Below are positions 6,578 to 15,611 of a stretch of 57,179 nt of DNA, one piece after another. The notes beneath the pieces were generated by a model. The model searched no databases, was not told the origin of the DNA, and saw only the letters and a program-made list of their open reading frames with translations. This DNA is from Lentisphaeria bacterium (lineage in GTDB: Bacteria; Verrucomicrobiota; Lentisphaeria; Victivallales; Victivallaceae). The position numbers and the translations under genes were made by a program. Every line of letters begins with the position of its first letter. Within the stretch, counting starts at the first letter, position 1. The DNA lies in the NCBI GenBank assembly GCA_017504435.1, contig JAFVRD010000051.1, positions 1 to 57,179 of the forward strand. Reading direction: 5' to 3'.

Positions 6578-7543
6578 TTATTGTTTGCAGAACAAATACA
6601 GCGTATAACCGATGTAAACCAGCAGCAGAAATCCACCTTCTTTACGGGAAATTTTCATGCCGGTCAGCATGATCGGGATCAATGCCAGAGAAACCGCGAT
6701 CATCGTAAACATATCCACCATGCTGATCCCAGCTGATTTTATCGGGGCAATCAACGGAGCGATTCCCAGAATGCACAGAACATTGAAAATATTTGAACCG
6801 ACCACGTTGCCGATGGCAATGTCCTGTTCGCCTTTTATCGCTGCTACCACGCTGGTCGCCAGTTCCGGCAGACTCGTTCCCACTGCCACAATGGTCAAGC
6901 CGATCACCGCTTCACTGATACCTGCAGCTTTAGCGATGAATACTGCCGCGTTGACAAAGCACTTCGCTCCGCAAATTAGGGCGGCAAGACCGCCGATAAC
7001 AAAGATGACCGACAAATAAAGCGGAATGATTTTGCCGACGGCATCATTGTCAGCAGCTTTTTCGGCATCGCTTTTGGTCGCTTCTGCTTTGCGTCCGGCA
7101 TAAATGCTCCACAAAGTATAAGTCATAACGCCTGCAAAAAATATTCCTCCCTGCCACCGGTTGACACCTTTAGTGAAGTAATGAAATATCGCCAGCAGTA
7201 TCGATGAACCCAGCATCAGCCAGATATCCAGTTTCAATAACTGCTTGTGTACCGGAAGCGGAGCGATCAATGCGCTCAAGCCGAGAATCAAGGCAATATT
7301 GCAGATGTTTGAACCTGTCACATTGCCGATACTTATATCTCCGGAGCCTTTGAGAGAGGCATCAATGCTGACGACCAGCTCCGGAAAACTCGTGCCGAAT
7401 GCGACCAGAGTCAAGCCGATCACCAATGCCGAAATTTTCAGTTTCAACGCGATGCTGACTCCGCCCTTGATGAGAAATTCAGCTCCGTAATAGAGCAGCG
7501 CAATACCGGCGATCCCACCGGAAATCGTTAAAAAAGCATACAT
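6578..7543 (-). CDS. Calcium/sodium antiporter (CaCA family, YrbG-like)
   Basis: The 321-residue inner-membrane protein has about ten membrane helices. The two ion-binding alpha repeats are clear. The N-half has GLTLVAFGTSFPELVVSIDA followed by GNVTGSNICNI; the C-half has GLTIVAVGTSLPELATSVVA followed by GNVVGSNIFNV. The PEL glutamates and GSN asparagines coordinate the ions. A charged cytoplasmic loop (around residues 150-170) separates the halves. The start follows the upstream phosphate transporter stop by 17 bases, so both are likely co-transcribed. The role is exchange of Ca2+ (or another divalent ion) for Na+. Confidence 0.92.
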   Translation of the reverse strand: MYAFLTISGGIAGIALLYYGAEFLIKGGVSIALKLKISALVIGLTLVAFGTSFPELVVSIDASLKGSGDISIGNVTGSNICNIALILGLSALIAPLPVHKQLLKLDIWLMLGSSILLAIFHYFTKGVNRWQGGIFFAGVMTYTLWSIYAGRKAEATKSDAEKAADNDAVGKIIPLYLSVIFVIGGLAALICGAKCFVNAAVFIAKAAGISEAVIGLTIVAVGTSLPELATSVVAAIKGEQDIAIGNVVGSNIFNVLCILGIAPLIAPIKSAGISMVDMFTMIAVSLALIPIMLTGMKISRKEGGFLLLVYIGYTLYLFCKQ

Positions 7544-7560
7544 TTTTATTACCTGAATAA

Positions 7561-9243
7561 TTAAGCCATTTTTGTCGCATTCGGCAGTTTTTCATAGAAC
7601 ATCACCGCCCGGTCATTGATATTTTCCATGTGACGGGCAACTTTACGCATTTCTTCAAGCAGTTCCAGATAGAGAATTCCCACTTGCGGTTTGCATTCGC
7701 CGTTATTGATACGCATCAAGTGTTCTGATTCTGAAGTATCAAGTTTGGAAAATAACCGTTCCTGTATTTCTTTGGCAAACTGCATTTCTTCCGGGGTATG
7801 TTTTTCCAGCAATGCGATGGTGGCATCGGCAAGTTCTGCAAGCATTGAGTGCAGATCTTTGAATTCAGCTTCGGCCTCCGGGCTGAAACGGATCCGGTCT
7901 TCATTCAGTTTTTCCGTGATGGCACGGATCAATTCGGTATGGTCGCCGATACGTTCCACATCGTTGGTACAGTGTAGCAGCAGCGGAATCTGTTCCGCTT
8001 CCTGTTGAACCAGTTCTTTACGCATAAGTTGTGAGAGATACTGGGTAATATCCTGCTGACGTTCGTCAATATCCGCTTCGCGTTTTTCTAGCTGTTTGAC
8101 CAGAGCCTGATTTTTTTCATCGTTGTCGATATAGATTTTCAATGAGCAATCAATCATTTTCCATGCTTTTTTCAGCATATGCCGTAATGCCGATGCCGCC
8201 TGAGTCAGAGCGATTCCCGGGGTCTCCAGCAGATGCGGTTCCAGTTTCTGGTATTTGACACGGGCATTTTTGACCGGGATCAGTTTTTCGCACAGTTTGG
8301 CAAATGCCGGGATGAACGGCAGCAGCAGCAGAGTTGTGAAAATATTGAATGTGGTATGGGCATTGGCGATCTGCCTGGGAGTTTCACCGCCGATGGCTTT
8401 GATCAACGCAAAAAATGCCGGTTCTCCTTTGAACGGAATCAAAAAAGTCAGACATATCGCCGTTGTACCGACAATATTGGACAGGGAGTTCGCCACTGCG
8501 GCCTGTTTTGCCACCCGGTTGGCGGTCAGAGCTGCCAGCAGTGCGGTGATGGTAGTGCCGATATTGGAACCCAGCGTCAGGGCTACGGCGGTTTCAATAT
8601 TGATCAGGTTGCTGGCGCCGAGCGCGATGATAATACCGGTACAAGCCGAAGAACTCTGGATGATCATGGTGACGATCATGCCTACAATAATTGCTCCGAT
8701 CAGGGGAACTATCGGTATCATTCCGTCCACCAGACCGCAGTCGAAGAACTGGAATGCGTTTTTGAACAGCTGCTGATCAATGCTTTTGAGAGTTTTACTC
8801 ATGGTTTCCATGCCGAGAAAGAGGAAACCGAAACCCAGAATCGTTTCGCTCCATTTTGCCACCCGCTGGCGGGGAACGAAACTTAACAACAATCCCAGAA
8901 TGATTGCCGGCATGATTATCCAAGAAATTTTGAATGCCACCAGCTGGGCGGTGATGGTCGTACCGATATGGGCCCCGAACATCAAACCGATGCCCTGCAT
9001 CAGATTCAGCAGACCGGCATTGATAAAGCCGACCACCATTACCGTAGTTGCACTGGAACTCTGGATCACGCAGGTGACCAATGCTCCGGAAATAACCGCG
9101 ACGAAACGGTTGGCGGAAAACATCTGCAAAATCGACCGCATTCTTTCACCGGCGACCCGGTGCAGTCCGTCGCTCATCAGCTTCATGCCGAAAATAAATA
9201 TCGCCAATCCGCCGAAAACAGTCATTAGATTCATTAAACTCAT
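7561..9243 (-). CDS. Na+/phosphate cotransporter with C-terminal PhoU-like domain
   Basis: The 560-residue protein has two NptA-type repeats with the substrate motif QSSSA: VTCVIQSSSATTVMVVGFIN near residue 60 and MIIQSSSACTGIIIALGASN near 200. The cytoplasmic C-terminal third (about 340-560) is a helical PhoU-like domain with RIGDHTE and MENINDRAV blocks. The ATG is preceded by AGGAGAAAAAAAGAG. It imports (or balances) phosphate with Na+. The neighbour is a second Na+-linked antiporter, so the pair probably shares the sodium gradient. Confidence 0.93.
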   Translation of the reverse strand: MSLMNLMTVFGGLAIFIFGMKLMSDGLHRVAGERMRSILQMFSANRFVAVISGALVTCVIQSSSATTVMVVGFINAGLLNLMQGIGLMFGAHIGTTITAQLVAFKISWIIMPAIILGLLLSFVPRQRVAKWSETILGFGFLFLGMETMSKTLKSIDQQLFKNAFQFFDCGLVDGMIPIVPLIGAIIVGMIVTMIIQSSSACTGIIIALGASNLINIETAVALTLGSNIGTTITALLAALTANRVAKQAAVANSLSNIVGTTAICLTFLIPFKGEPAFFALIKAIGGETPRQIANAHTTFNIFTTLLLLPFIPAFAKLCEKLIPVKNARVKYQKLEPHLLETPGIALTQAASALRHMLKKAWKMIDCSLKIYIDNDEKNQALVKQLEKREADIDERQQDITQYLSQLMRKELVQQEAEQIPLLLHCTNDVERIGDHTELIRAITEKLNEDRIRFSPEAEAEFKDLHSMLAELADATIALLEKHTPEEMQFAKEIQERLFSKLDTSESEHLMRINNGECKPQVGILYLELLEEMRKVARHMENINDRAVMFYEKLPNATKMA

Positions 9244-9303
9244 ACTCTTTTTTTCTCCTTTTACGTTTTACCTTGTTTCTTTTCCTTTTACCTCTGCCGC
9301 CGG

Positions 9304-9633
9304 TCACCCCAATGGACCGGCTCTGACCGGTTTGTCCGGTGATGGAAGTGAACTGTTTTGCCACTGTTCATTATGTGCGGCAAAATACCAGCCGGATACC
9401 GGATATGCGGATAATAAAAAAAATCCCGGACAAAATGGATCATCGTTTTTGTCGGGAAGTTGATTTCGGATGGATTTGGCAGCCGGGGAAATGGTGTGGA
9501 TACGTCCGGTGGTTTCATCGGGCAATTCAAAGTCAGTTGAATCCACACGGCATGCGGAGATGTTTTCACAAGTGCCGACCCCGGAAAAAACCATGCAATT
9601 TGCACACACACACAACCACAGGATGGATATCAT
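9304..9633 (-). CDS. Small exported cysteine-rich hypothetical protein
   Basis: I chose the ATG at 9633 because GGAGGGATA stands directly before it; a TTG start at 9681 in the same frame lacks a clear site. The 109-residue product starts MISILWLCVCANCMVFSG, a hydrophobic N-terminus with three cysteines that could be a signal peptide or anchor. The rest is polar and unrecognised (SPAAKSIRNQLPDKNDDPFC). A good promoter lies upstream at 9715-9743. Its stop is 60 bases before the phosphate transporter. There is no homology I can name, and it could be a leader region instead of a real gene. Confidence 0.4.
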   Translation of the reverse strand: MISILWLCVCANCMVFSGVGTCENISACRVDSTDFELPDETTGRIHTISPAAKSIRNQLPDKNDDPFCPGFFLLSAYPVSGWYFAAHNEQWQNSSLPSPDKPVRAGPLG

Positions 9634-9714
9634 TATCCCTCCGGAGCATGTGATGTATTTCCAAAAAGAACGACGGTTCAACTGATTATCCCCTGTTTAT
9701 ATAAAACGTCCTGT

Positions 9715-9743
9715 AATATACACCTTTAACCGGGATTTTTCAA
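9715..9743 (-). promoter_or_regulatory. Promoter driving 9633 to 6578
   Basis: On the minus strand TTGAAA, exactly 17 bases, then TATATT. It starts right after the MFS gene stop and reads toward the small exported protein and the two ion transporters. Confidence 0.65.
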
Positions 9744-9753
9744 TGTTTTTTTC

Positions 9754-10995
9754 TTATTTTTCGCAGTTTTCCGGGCGGGTTTCCGGATAAAAGATATTCA
9801 GCGCACATCCGGCAAGCGCGAGAATCAGCAGACAGAAAAACATATTGCTGTACGCATAGGGCGGAAATACGGTTTCTCCGGGAATCGAATCATGCTGCAG
9901 CACCCAGCCGGTGATATTCTGAAACACGGCAATATCCACAAAACACCAGAAATTGACCATTGCCACTGCCAGTGCGGTATGTTCCGGCGGACAGAGCTCT
10001 TTGCCGATCGTGCCGAACAATGGAAAAAATCCCGCCGGAAACGCGATCAATACATACGCCGTTACCACCAACGGCAGTCCCGGAGTACTGCGGAACGCAT
10101 AAACCGCCAGCAGGCATCCGGCGGCACATAACCATGCTCCCAGCAGCGCGACAACTTTCCGGCGGTTGCCGCAGAGCTTGAGCAAAAAATTCACCACCAG
10201 ATTATTTACTGCGACAATGACCGTAAGTATCATGATGATGAATGCCGCCCGTTCCGGAGAGACTTTGCAGAAATCTTCCAGACTTTTGGCACCGAATTGG
10301 GAACTTATACCGTAATAGATCCCGAAAATCACCGAAACTCCCAGACAGAGCATCCACATGTTGAAATTCCGTATCATGGTAAACAGCGGCGCAAGGGTCT
10401 GTCCGGCTCTTACCGGTTTTATCGTTCCGCGCATCAGAAGTACGACGATCAATAATGCCGCCAGAGAGAGCAGACCCGGGAACATCATGGCATTTTTCCA
10501 ATTGATCAGACCGATAAGCAGTTTCATCGGTACAGTTCCGGTGGTCGGGCCGAAATATCCGAGTACCAGAATGATGCCCAGAGCCAGCGAGAATTTTGCC
10601 GAAAAAAGATCATTGAGCAGTTTTGCCACACCGAGAAATACCGTTCCGGCTCCGAATCCGGTCAGCACCCGGCAGCACAGCATCAGCGGGAAATATCCGG
10701 TCAGCGGGAAACTGATCGTGCCGAGCGTGAAAAGCGACCCGCCGATCAGCAATATCCGCACTCCGCCGTAACGGTCAGCATATATGCCTGCCAGTAATTG
10801 ACTTGCCGCATAAGCGTACATGAATGCCGCTCCGGTGGCAGAAATATGTCTGGCATTCAGTCCCAATGCCTGAAGCTCATTGAATATCGTCGCCGGGATC
10901 AGTACTTTGGACATACTGGTCAGGAAATACATCAATATTCCGCAACCCAGGATCACCATTTTTTTACGGCGCAGCAACTCTGGAGAGATATTCAT
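9754..10995 (-). CDS. MFS transporter
   Basis: The 413-residue protein has twelve predicted membrane helices. The loop 2-3 motif is present as GIYADRYGGVRILLIGGSLF, and the loop after helix 4 (FGAGTVFLGVAKLLNDLFS) resembles organic-anion or sugar-type MFS carriers. It is the last gene of the run starting with znuA, 12 bases after a CBM9-like secreted protein. The coupling suggests uptake of a product bound by the two CBM9-like proteins, but the substrate cannot be read from sequence. Confidence 0.85.
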   Translation of the reverse strand: MNISPELLRRKKMVILGCGILMYFLTSMSKVLIPATIFNELQALGLNARHISATGAAFMYAYAASQLLAGIYADRYGGVRILLIGGSLFTLGTISFPLTGYFPLMLCCRVLTGFGAGTVFLGVAKLLNDLFSAKFSLALGIILVLGYFGPTTGTVPMKLLIGLINWKNAMMFPGLLSLAALLIVVLLMRGTIKPVRAGQTLAPLFTMIRNFNMWMLCLGVSVIFGIYYGISSQFGAKSLEDFCKVSPERAAFIIMILTVIVAVNNLVVNFLLKLCGNRRKVVALLGAWLCAAGCLLAVYAFRSTPGLPLVVTAYVLIAFPAGFFPLFGTIGKELCPPEHTALAVAMVNFWCFVDIAVFQNITGWVLQHDSIPGETVFPPYAYSNMFFCLLILALAGCALNIFYPETRPENCEK

Positions 10996-11007
10996 GATCA
11001 GGATTCC

Positions 11008-11655
11008 TTAATCGGCAAGCACTCCGAAGCGGGCGGGATCCGTTTCAAAACGGACTGCCTGCGGGAAAGTGGATACTTCACGGTTGGAAATATTTTTTCC
11101 GTAGTTGTAACGCACCGCGATGATGTGCCATTGCGCATCGGCAGGAAGATTCTGGGATTTTGCAGCTTCGGCAAACGGAAAGACGATATCGCTCCGCCAG
11201 CCGGCAGCATTCTTAACTGATTTGACCGTGATTTTCAACGGGGCAGGGGTGCCGGAGGCAGGATAGAACATTCTGCCGGCACTCCAGTGAAAAAAGCAGC
11301 TTTTGTGTCCGGAGGCATCTGCGATCACCTCCCATAAGCGGTTGTCTCCGGCGGTTTTGATAAAGAATTGCACCGCATCACCGGTTTTCTGCAGACTTGC
11401 CTGATCGGCAACGCTTTCATTGACCACATCACCGTCAATCATTTCCATGGAAAGGTAGAGGTTTTGGGCATCTTTAGTATAGGAAAAATATGAATTTTCC
11501 TGCGGAAGTACCTTGAAGTCAGCCGGCAGTTTGGCAGTGATGAGCAGCTGGTTTTTTACTCCGGGGAGGATTTTTTCCCGGACGATTTGCCGTTCTGCGG
11601 CGGCAAGTGTCAGTGCGGCAGTGCAGAAAATAATGGTCAGAAGATGTTTTTTCAT
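11008..11655 (-). CDS. Secreted CBM9-like protein 1
   Basis: The 215-residue protein has a signal peptide (MKKHLLTIIFCTAALTLAAA) and a beta-sandwich-like body. The C-terminal stretch WHIIAVRYNYG...NREVSTFPQ parallels the next protein (WLIFASRYNF...DRELSCFPQ), so the two are paralogues. CBM9-type domains bind reducing ends of sugar polymers and are often found in exoproteins. This copy is weaker than its partner and lacks the clear ligand tryptophans. It is likely periplasmic or extracellular. Confidence 0.65.
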   Translation of the reverse strand: MKKHLLTIIFCTAALTLAAAERQIVREKILPGVKNQLLITAKLPADFKVLPQENSYFSYTKDAQNLYLSMEMIDGDVVNESVADQASLQKTGDAVQFFIKTAGDNRLWEVIADASGHKSCFFHWSAGRMFYPASGTPAPLKITVKSVKNAAGWRSDIVFPFAEAAKSQNLPADAQWHIIAVRYNYGKNISNREVSTFPQAVRFETDPARFGVLAD

Positions 11656-11686
11656 GATAAAATTCCTTTATATTAAAGTCAGTGTT

Positions 11687-12433
11687 TTATTCAGTAAATT
11701 CTATTTCCGCATAATATTCATACAGGTGGTAACTGCCGGGTATCTGCGGGAAACAGGAAAGTTCCCTGTCGTTCTGGTGGGCGGAGAAGTTGTAGCGTGA
11801 AGCAAAAATCAGCCAGTTGTTGCCCGGAGCGATCTTTTCACCGTTCTTTTCCAATTCGCTGCGGGGGATCCCGAGCAGAACTGTCCACGATTTATCCACA
11901 TCGCGGGGATCATTGAATGTTCCGTCCACTTTGGCATCCACCAGTATCGGACAGTCGTTGGGGGCGAACCCGGAGGGCAGCCCCAGCATGGCACGGGAAG
12001 GATAATAAAAACGGGTACGCAATTTATTGGGCGTGCCGTAGATCTCCCAGTAGTAGTTATGTTTCGGATGTTTGATGAAAACCTCCAGCAGATCCCCCTG
12101 AGCATAAAAGTGCTCGCCGTGTTTGGTGGCTCCTGTCATCACATCACTGTCAGAAAAATGCGCCCGGACATAAAGATACCGGTCATCATAGAGGTATTGG
12201 ACTGTGCCGCTTTCCGCCGGGGCCCGGTTGATATCATCCACGGTGGAGATACAATACATGAATTGATGTGCCGGTTGTTTTTGCCATACCGGGTTGTCTA
12301 TGCCGGAGGCAAAATCAAAACCTTTTACTTTGGCAGCTTGGATTTTCAGGTGACTTTGATACATGCCGTTGTTTGCCAGCGACATGGTGCTGCAACCCAG
12401 CAGCAGCAGTAAAACCGCAGTCAATTTTTTCAT
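11687..12433 (-). CDS. Secreted CBM9-like protein 2
   Basis: The 248-residue protein has a signal peptide ending near LANNG. Family marks are the early NPVWQKQPAH, the strand pair VQYLYDDRYLYVRAHFSDSD, and GDLLEVFIKHPKHNYYWEIY with NKLRTRFYYPSR, the usual carbohydrate-binding family 9-like order. The ATG overlaps the upstream lipoprotein stop by four bases (ATGA), so the genes are translationally coupled. No catalytic domain is attached, so it probably captures or senses sugar at the cell surface. Confidence 0.75.
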   Translation of the reverse strand: MKKLTAVLLLLLGCSTMSLANNGMYQSHLKIQAAKVKGFDFASGIDNPVWQKQPAHQFMYCISTVDDINRAPAESGTVQYLYDDRYLYVRAHFSDSDVMTGATKHGEHFYAQGDLLEVFIKHPKHNYYWEIYGTPNKLRTRFYYPSRAMLGLPSGFAPNDCPILVDAKVDGTFNDPRDVDKSWTVLLGIPRSELEKNGEKIAPGNNWLIFASRYNFSAHQNDRELSCFPQIPGSYHLYEYYAEIEFTE

Positions 12434-13008
12434 TTTCGGGGAACTCCTTTATTTTGTGCAGGAAAAACTCTCAATACTATGGTATCACTTTCCAATTTCA
12501 ATGAATCCAGCGTCAGGGCGGCTTTCAGAAAAAAACGCCGTTCTTTGCCGGGGGAAACGGACATTTTGCTGATGAACGTTAATTTTTTGGAAATCAGCAT
12601 TTGATTATCCGGCATCAACGTGACCGGATAATGCAAGACCGGTTTTTTCAGCGGTTCGCTGATTTCAAACCATGCTTCCGGATCAGGGGAACTCATCCCC
12701 GGCATGTATGGCTGGACATAAAGAATAAGATTATCCGGTTCATGGCGGAACCACTCCTCGATATTTACGGATCCCGTACCGGAATTTTTAAGCGAAAACG
12801 TCAAAATGCTTTCCTCTCCGGCATATAAAACCGGTTTGCTGATCAATCCCAGCAGCAATCCGGCGGGATTTACCGGTGTATATTTTTTACTGCCGTGCGG
12901 GATGCCCATTTGGAGTTTGTATTTGCGGACTTCCGGTTCGGTGACACATCCGGCTGCAAGCAGCATCGCGGCTGTAACACAACAGAGGTTGAAAAATGGT
13001 TTCTTCAT
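12430..13008 (-). CDS. Hypothetical lipoprotein
   Basis: The 192-residue protein has the lipobox LLAAGC at residues 16-21. The mature part is beta-rich (ESILTFSLKNSGTGSVNIEE; SPGKERRFFLKAALTLDSLK) and resembles an immunoglobulin-like domain, as in proteins that measure 'relative' fractions of conjugates, but I recognise no family. It stands 24 bases after dnaG and overlaps the CBM9-like gene by four bases, so it probably works with the two CBM9-like proteins at the envelope. Confidence 0.6.
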   Translation of the reverse strand: MKKPFFNLCCVTAAMLLAAGCVTEPEVRKYKLQMGIPHGSKKYTPVNPAGLLLGLISKPVLYAGEESILTFSLKNSGTGSVNIEEWFRHEPDNLILYVQPYMPGMSSPDPEAWFEISEPLKKPVLHYPVTLMPDNQMLISKKLTFISKMSVSPGKERRFFLKAALTLDSLKLESDTIVLRVFPAQNKGVPRK

Positions 13009-13032
13009 AAAAATTGCTCCGGATAAGTTGTT

Positions 13033-14853
13033 TTATGATTCATTTCCGGGTTGTGAACCGGAAAGTTTCTGTAATTCTGCCAAAATCCGCAGCCGTTCTT
13101 CGGCGGTCGCGGCATTGCGCATTTGTTCCAACAGCGAGAATTGACCCTCGCCGCGCCGCACCTCCTGCAGCGTCTGCAATGCTTCTTCCAGAGCAAGCTG
13201 CCGCTTTTTTCCGGAAAATCCGGTGGGTTTCAGCAATGCTTTGCTTACCTCCGGGGAGGGGGATTCCAGAAGCAGATTCTGCAGCTGATCCGGCAGTTGT
13301 TCCATTTCATCATTGAGTGCGGCACTGATCGCCATATTCAATGCTTTTTCCAGCGGGTTGGTGCCGGGAACGAGTTCTGCATCCAACATATCTGCCAGTT
13401 GTCTGCCGGTATCGGCGGAACTCAAAGCCAATTCCAGCAAGGTCAGCAGTGCCGGTGCGGCATTATCTTTGTTGACATGGCGGGGGGGCGGCGGTAATGT
13501 TTCTTCTTTGCGGAAAAATCCGGAATCTGCCGCCTGCCGGACGGCAGACAATTCCGCCTGCATCGCCTGTTCACTGACTCCGAGCATTGCCGCCGCCTGC
13601 CGGACATACATTTCAATTTCCACCTGATTGCCGACCAGCTTCAGAAATGAACATACATGACTTGCCGCCTGACTGCGTCCGACCGGAGATGCCAGATCAA
13701 ACTTTTCCGGCAGGGATTCATGGAGTATTTCCAGCCATGAAACGGTGTGCTTCAATGCCTCTTCCAGAGCTGCAGGACCGCCGTGGGAAAATAATTCATC
13801 GGGGTCTTTGCCGCCGGGAATGCGCAGGACTTTCAGATCCACTGACAGCGGCAGCAGTATTTCTGCCGCCCGCAGTACCGCTTTCTGTCCCGCCCCGTCA
13901 GCATCAAATGCCAAAATCAAATTGCGGGTGTACCTCCGCAAGATCCGGGCCTGATCCGGGGTGAATGCCGTTCCCAGCGGGGCAACTGCACAATCAAAGC
14001 CCGCCCGGTGAAATGCAATGGCATCCAATTGACCTTCGCACAAAATCGCCTGTTTCAGTTTGCCGATCCCCTGACGGGCATGGGGGAGGGCATAAAGCAG
14101 ATGCCCCTTGCGGAAAACCGGTGTTTCCGGAGTGTTGACATATTTTCTGCCGTCCAGCGGCTTGGCTTCCAAAGAACGGGCACTGAAACCGACGGGCTTG
14201 CCCTGTTCGTTTTCAATGGTAAAGGTCAACCGGCCTTTGAACTGGTCAAAAATATTTCCGGAATCCTCTTTCTGCCGTACTATCCCGGCGGCAAGCATAT
14301 CCCGGTCGCTGAATCCGAGCGAACGTCCGAAATCCCGGCAGGCTGTCCAGCTGTCCGGGGCGGCTCCAATGGCAAATTTTTCTGCGATGTCCATCGGGAT
14401 ATTGCGGCGGCGCAGATATTCTGCCGCCGGAGAACGGGGATTGTCGCGCAGAAAACGTTGGAAAAATGCGCTGAATTCAGCATTGACTGCCAACAGCCGG
14501 TCGCGTTCACTGCGCCGTGCTGAATCGGCTTGCGGATCATGAGAATTTTTTTCCGGGATGATCACTCCGCATCTGGCGGCGAGGATCTGGGCGGCGTTGA
14601 CAAAATCCACATTTTCTTTGTCCATGAAAAAACGGAACACATCCCCGCCTTTGCCGCAGCCGAAACAGTGAAATCCCTGCCGGGCGGCATCGACGTGAAA
14701 TGAAGGGGTCTTTTCCCGGTGAAATGGGCAGAGTCCCTTGTAACTGGAGCCTCCGGAGCGTTTTAATTGTACGCCGCAACTGCTGATGACTTCCACGATG
14801 TCACAGCGGTGCCGGATCTCTTCGATGATATCTTTGTTCAGATCCAAACTCAT
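13033..14853 (-). CDS. dnaG: DNA primase
   Basis: The 606-residue protein is of normal length. The N-terminal zinc ribbon reads CPFHREKTPSFH...FHCFGCGKGGDVFRF (about residues 42-78). The RNA polymerase core includes FSARSLEAKPLDGRKYVNTP. The TOPRIM centre shows the glutamate in AILCEGQLDAIAFHRAG and the DxD in LILAFDADGAGQKA. The C-terminal 150 residues form the helicase-binding region. It makes RNA primers at the replication fork. The start overlaps the upstream TPR lipoprotein stop by four bases, and the whole run begins with zinc-uptake genes, an unusual setting for primase. Confidence 0.97.
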   Translation of the reverse strand: MSLDLNKDIIEEIRHRCDIVEVISSCGVQLKRSGGSSYKGLCPFHREKTPSFHVDAARQGFHCFGCGKGGDVFRFFMDKENVDFVNAAQILAARCGVIIPEKNSHDPQADSARRSERDRLLAVNAEFSAFFQRFLRDNPRSPAAEYLRRRNIPMDIAEKFAIGAAPDSWTACRDFGRSLGFSDRDMLAAGIVRQKEDSGNIFDQFKGRLTFTIENEQGKPVGFSARSLEAKPLDGRKYVNTPETPVFRKGHLLYALPHARQGIGKLKQAILCEGQLDAIAFHRAGFDCAVAPLGTAFTPDQARILRRYTRNLILAFDADGAGQKAVLRAAEILLPLSVDLKVLRIPGGKDPDELFSHGGPAALEEALKHTVSWLEILHESLPEKFDLASPVGRSQAASHVCSFLKLVGNQVEIEMYVRQAAAMLGVSEQAMQAELSAVRQAADSGFFRKEETLPPPPRHVNKDNAAPALLTLLELALSSADTGRQLADMLDAELVPGTNPLEKALNMAISAALNDEMEQLPDQLQNLLLESPSPEVSKALLKPTGFSGKKRQLALEEALQTLQEVRRGEGQFSLLEQMRNAATAEERLRILAELQKLSGSQPGNES

Positions 14854-15611
14854 GGTTTCAACTGGGCGATCCGGCGCTGGGCTTCTCTGATATCCGCGGC
14901 TTTTTTCCGGGCGGGGTGATTGAGGAAGAATTTATACATGTTCACCGCTTCTTTGCGGGAAAGATTGTAATGATCCATACATCTGGCAACATTGAGGATC
15001 AGTGCCGGATTGGATGCTCCGCCGTTTTTTACAGAATGCCGCAAAAACAGCACTGCCTGATTTTTCTGTCCCTCCCGGGCACGCAGCATGCCGTATTGGT
15101 AATAGAGCGTTCCGGAGGTGGCAAATTCCGGTTTCTGCCGCAGTTGTTCCAGATATACTCCTGTCCGGGGATGGCTGAGCATGGTTCCCAAATTGCAGAG
15201 CAATACCAATGTATCCCGGTCTCCGGGATTGAGTTTCAGCGCGTTTTCCAATATGCCGAATGCTTCACTGCGGCGCATTTTATCCAGAGATGAGAGCCGT
15301 CCGAAAGTGTATACACAACTGAAATCTTCCGGGTTGGCGGCGGCACATTGCCGGGCAAGATCCAGAGATTTGTCATAATCACCCTGTTTTTCATAAATAA
15401 CCGCTTGCAGCAGCAATGGTGCAGCAGACGGAGTCCGGGCGGCGATATCGGCGGCAGCCGCCGCGGCTTTGGTCAATTTGCCCTGCTTGGCGTCGGCGAT
15501 GGCAACCGCCATCTTTTTATCGATATTCCGTTCGGAACATCCGGACAGCAAAACACTCCATCCGGCAACGGCCAGTACAAGAATAACACTTCTGAACATC
15601 ATATTTTTCAT
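14850..15611 (-). CDS. TPR-repeat lipoprotein
   Basis: The 253-residue protein has the lipobox LLSGC near residue 25, followed by helix pairs typical of tetratricopeptide repeats (AAPLLLQAVIYEKQGDYDKS; ENALKLNPGDRDTLVLLCNL; YYQYGMLRAREGQKNQAVLF). It probably scaffolds an envelope complex. It is sandwiched by ATGA overlaps between znuB and dnaG, so it is certainly co-transcribed with them. The partner is unknown. Confidence 0.75.
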   Translation of the reverse strand: MKNMMFRSVILVLAVAGWSVLLSGCSERNIDKKMAVAIADAKQGKLTKAAAAAADIAARTPSAAPLLLQAVIYEKQGDYDKSLDLARQCAAANPEDFSCVYTFGRLSSLDKMRRSEAFGILENALKLNPGDRDTLVLLCNLGTMLSHPRTGVYLEQLRQKPEFATSGTLYYQYGMLRAREGQKNQAVLFLRHSVKNGGASNPALILNVARCMDHYNLSRKEAVNMYKFFLNHPARKKAADIREAQRRIAQLKP

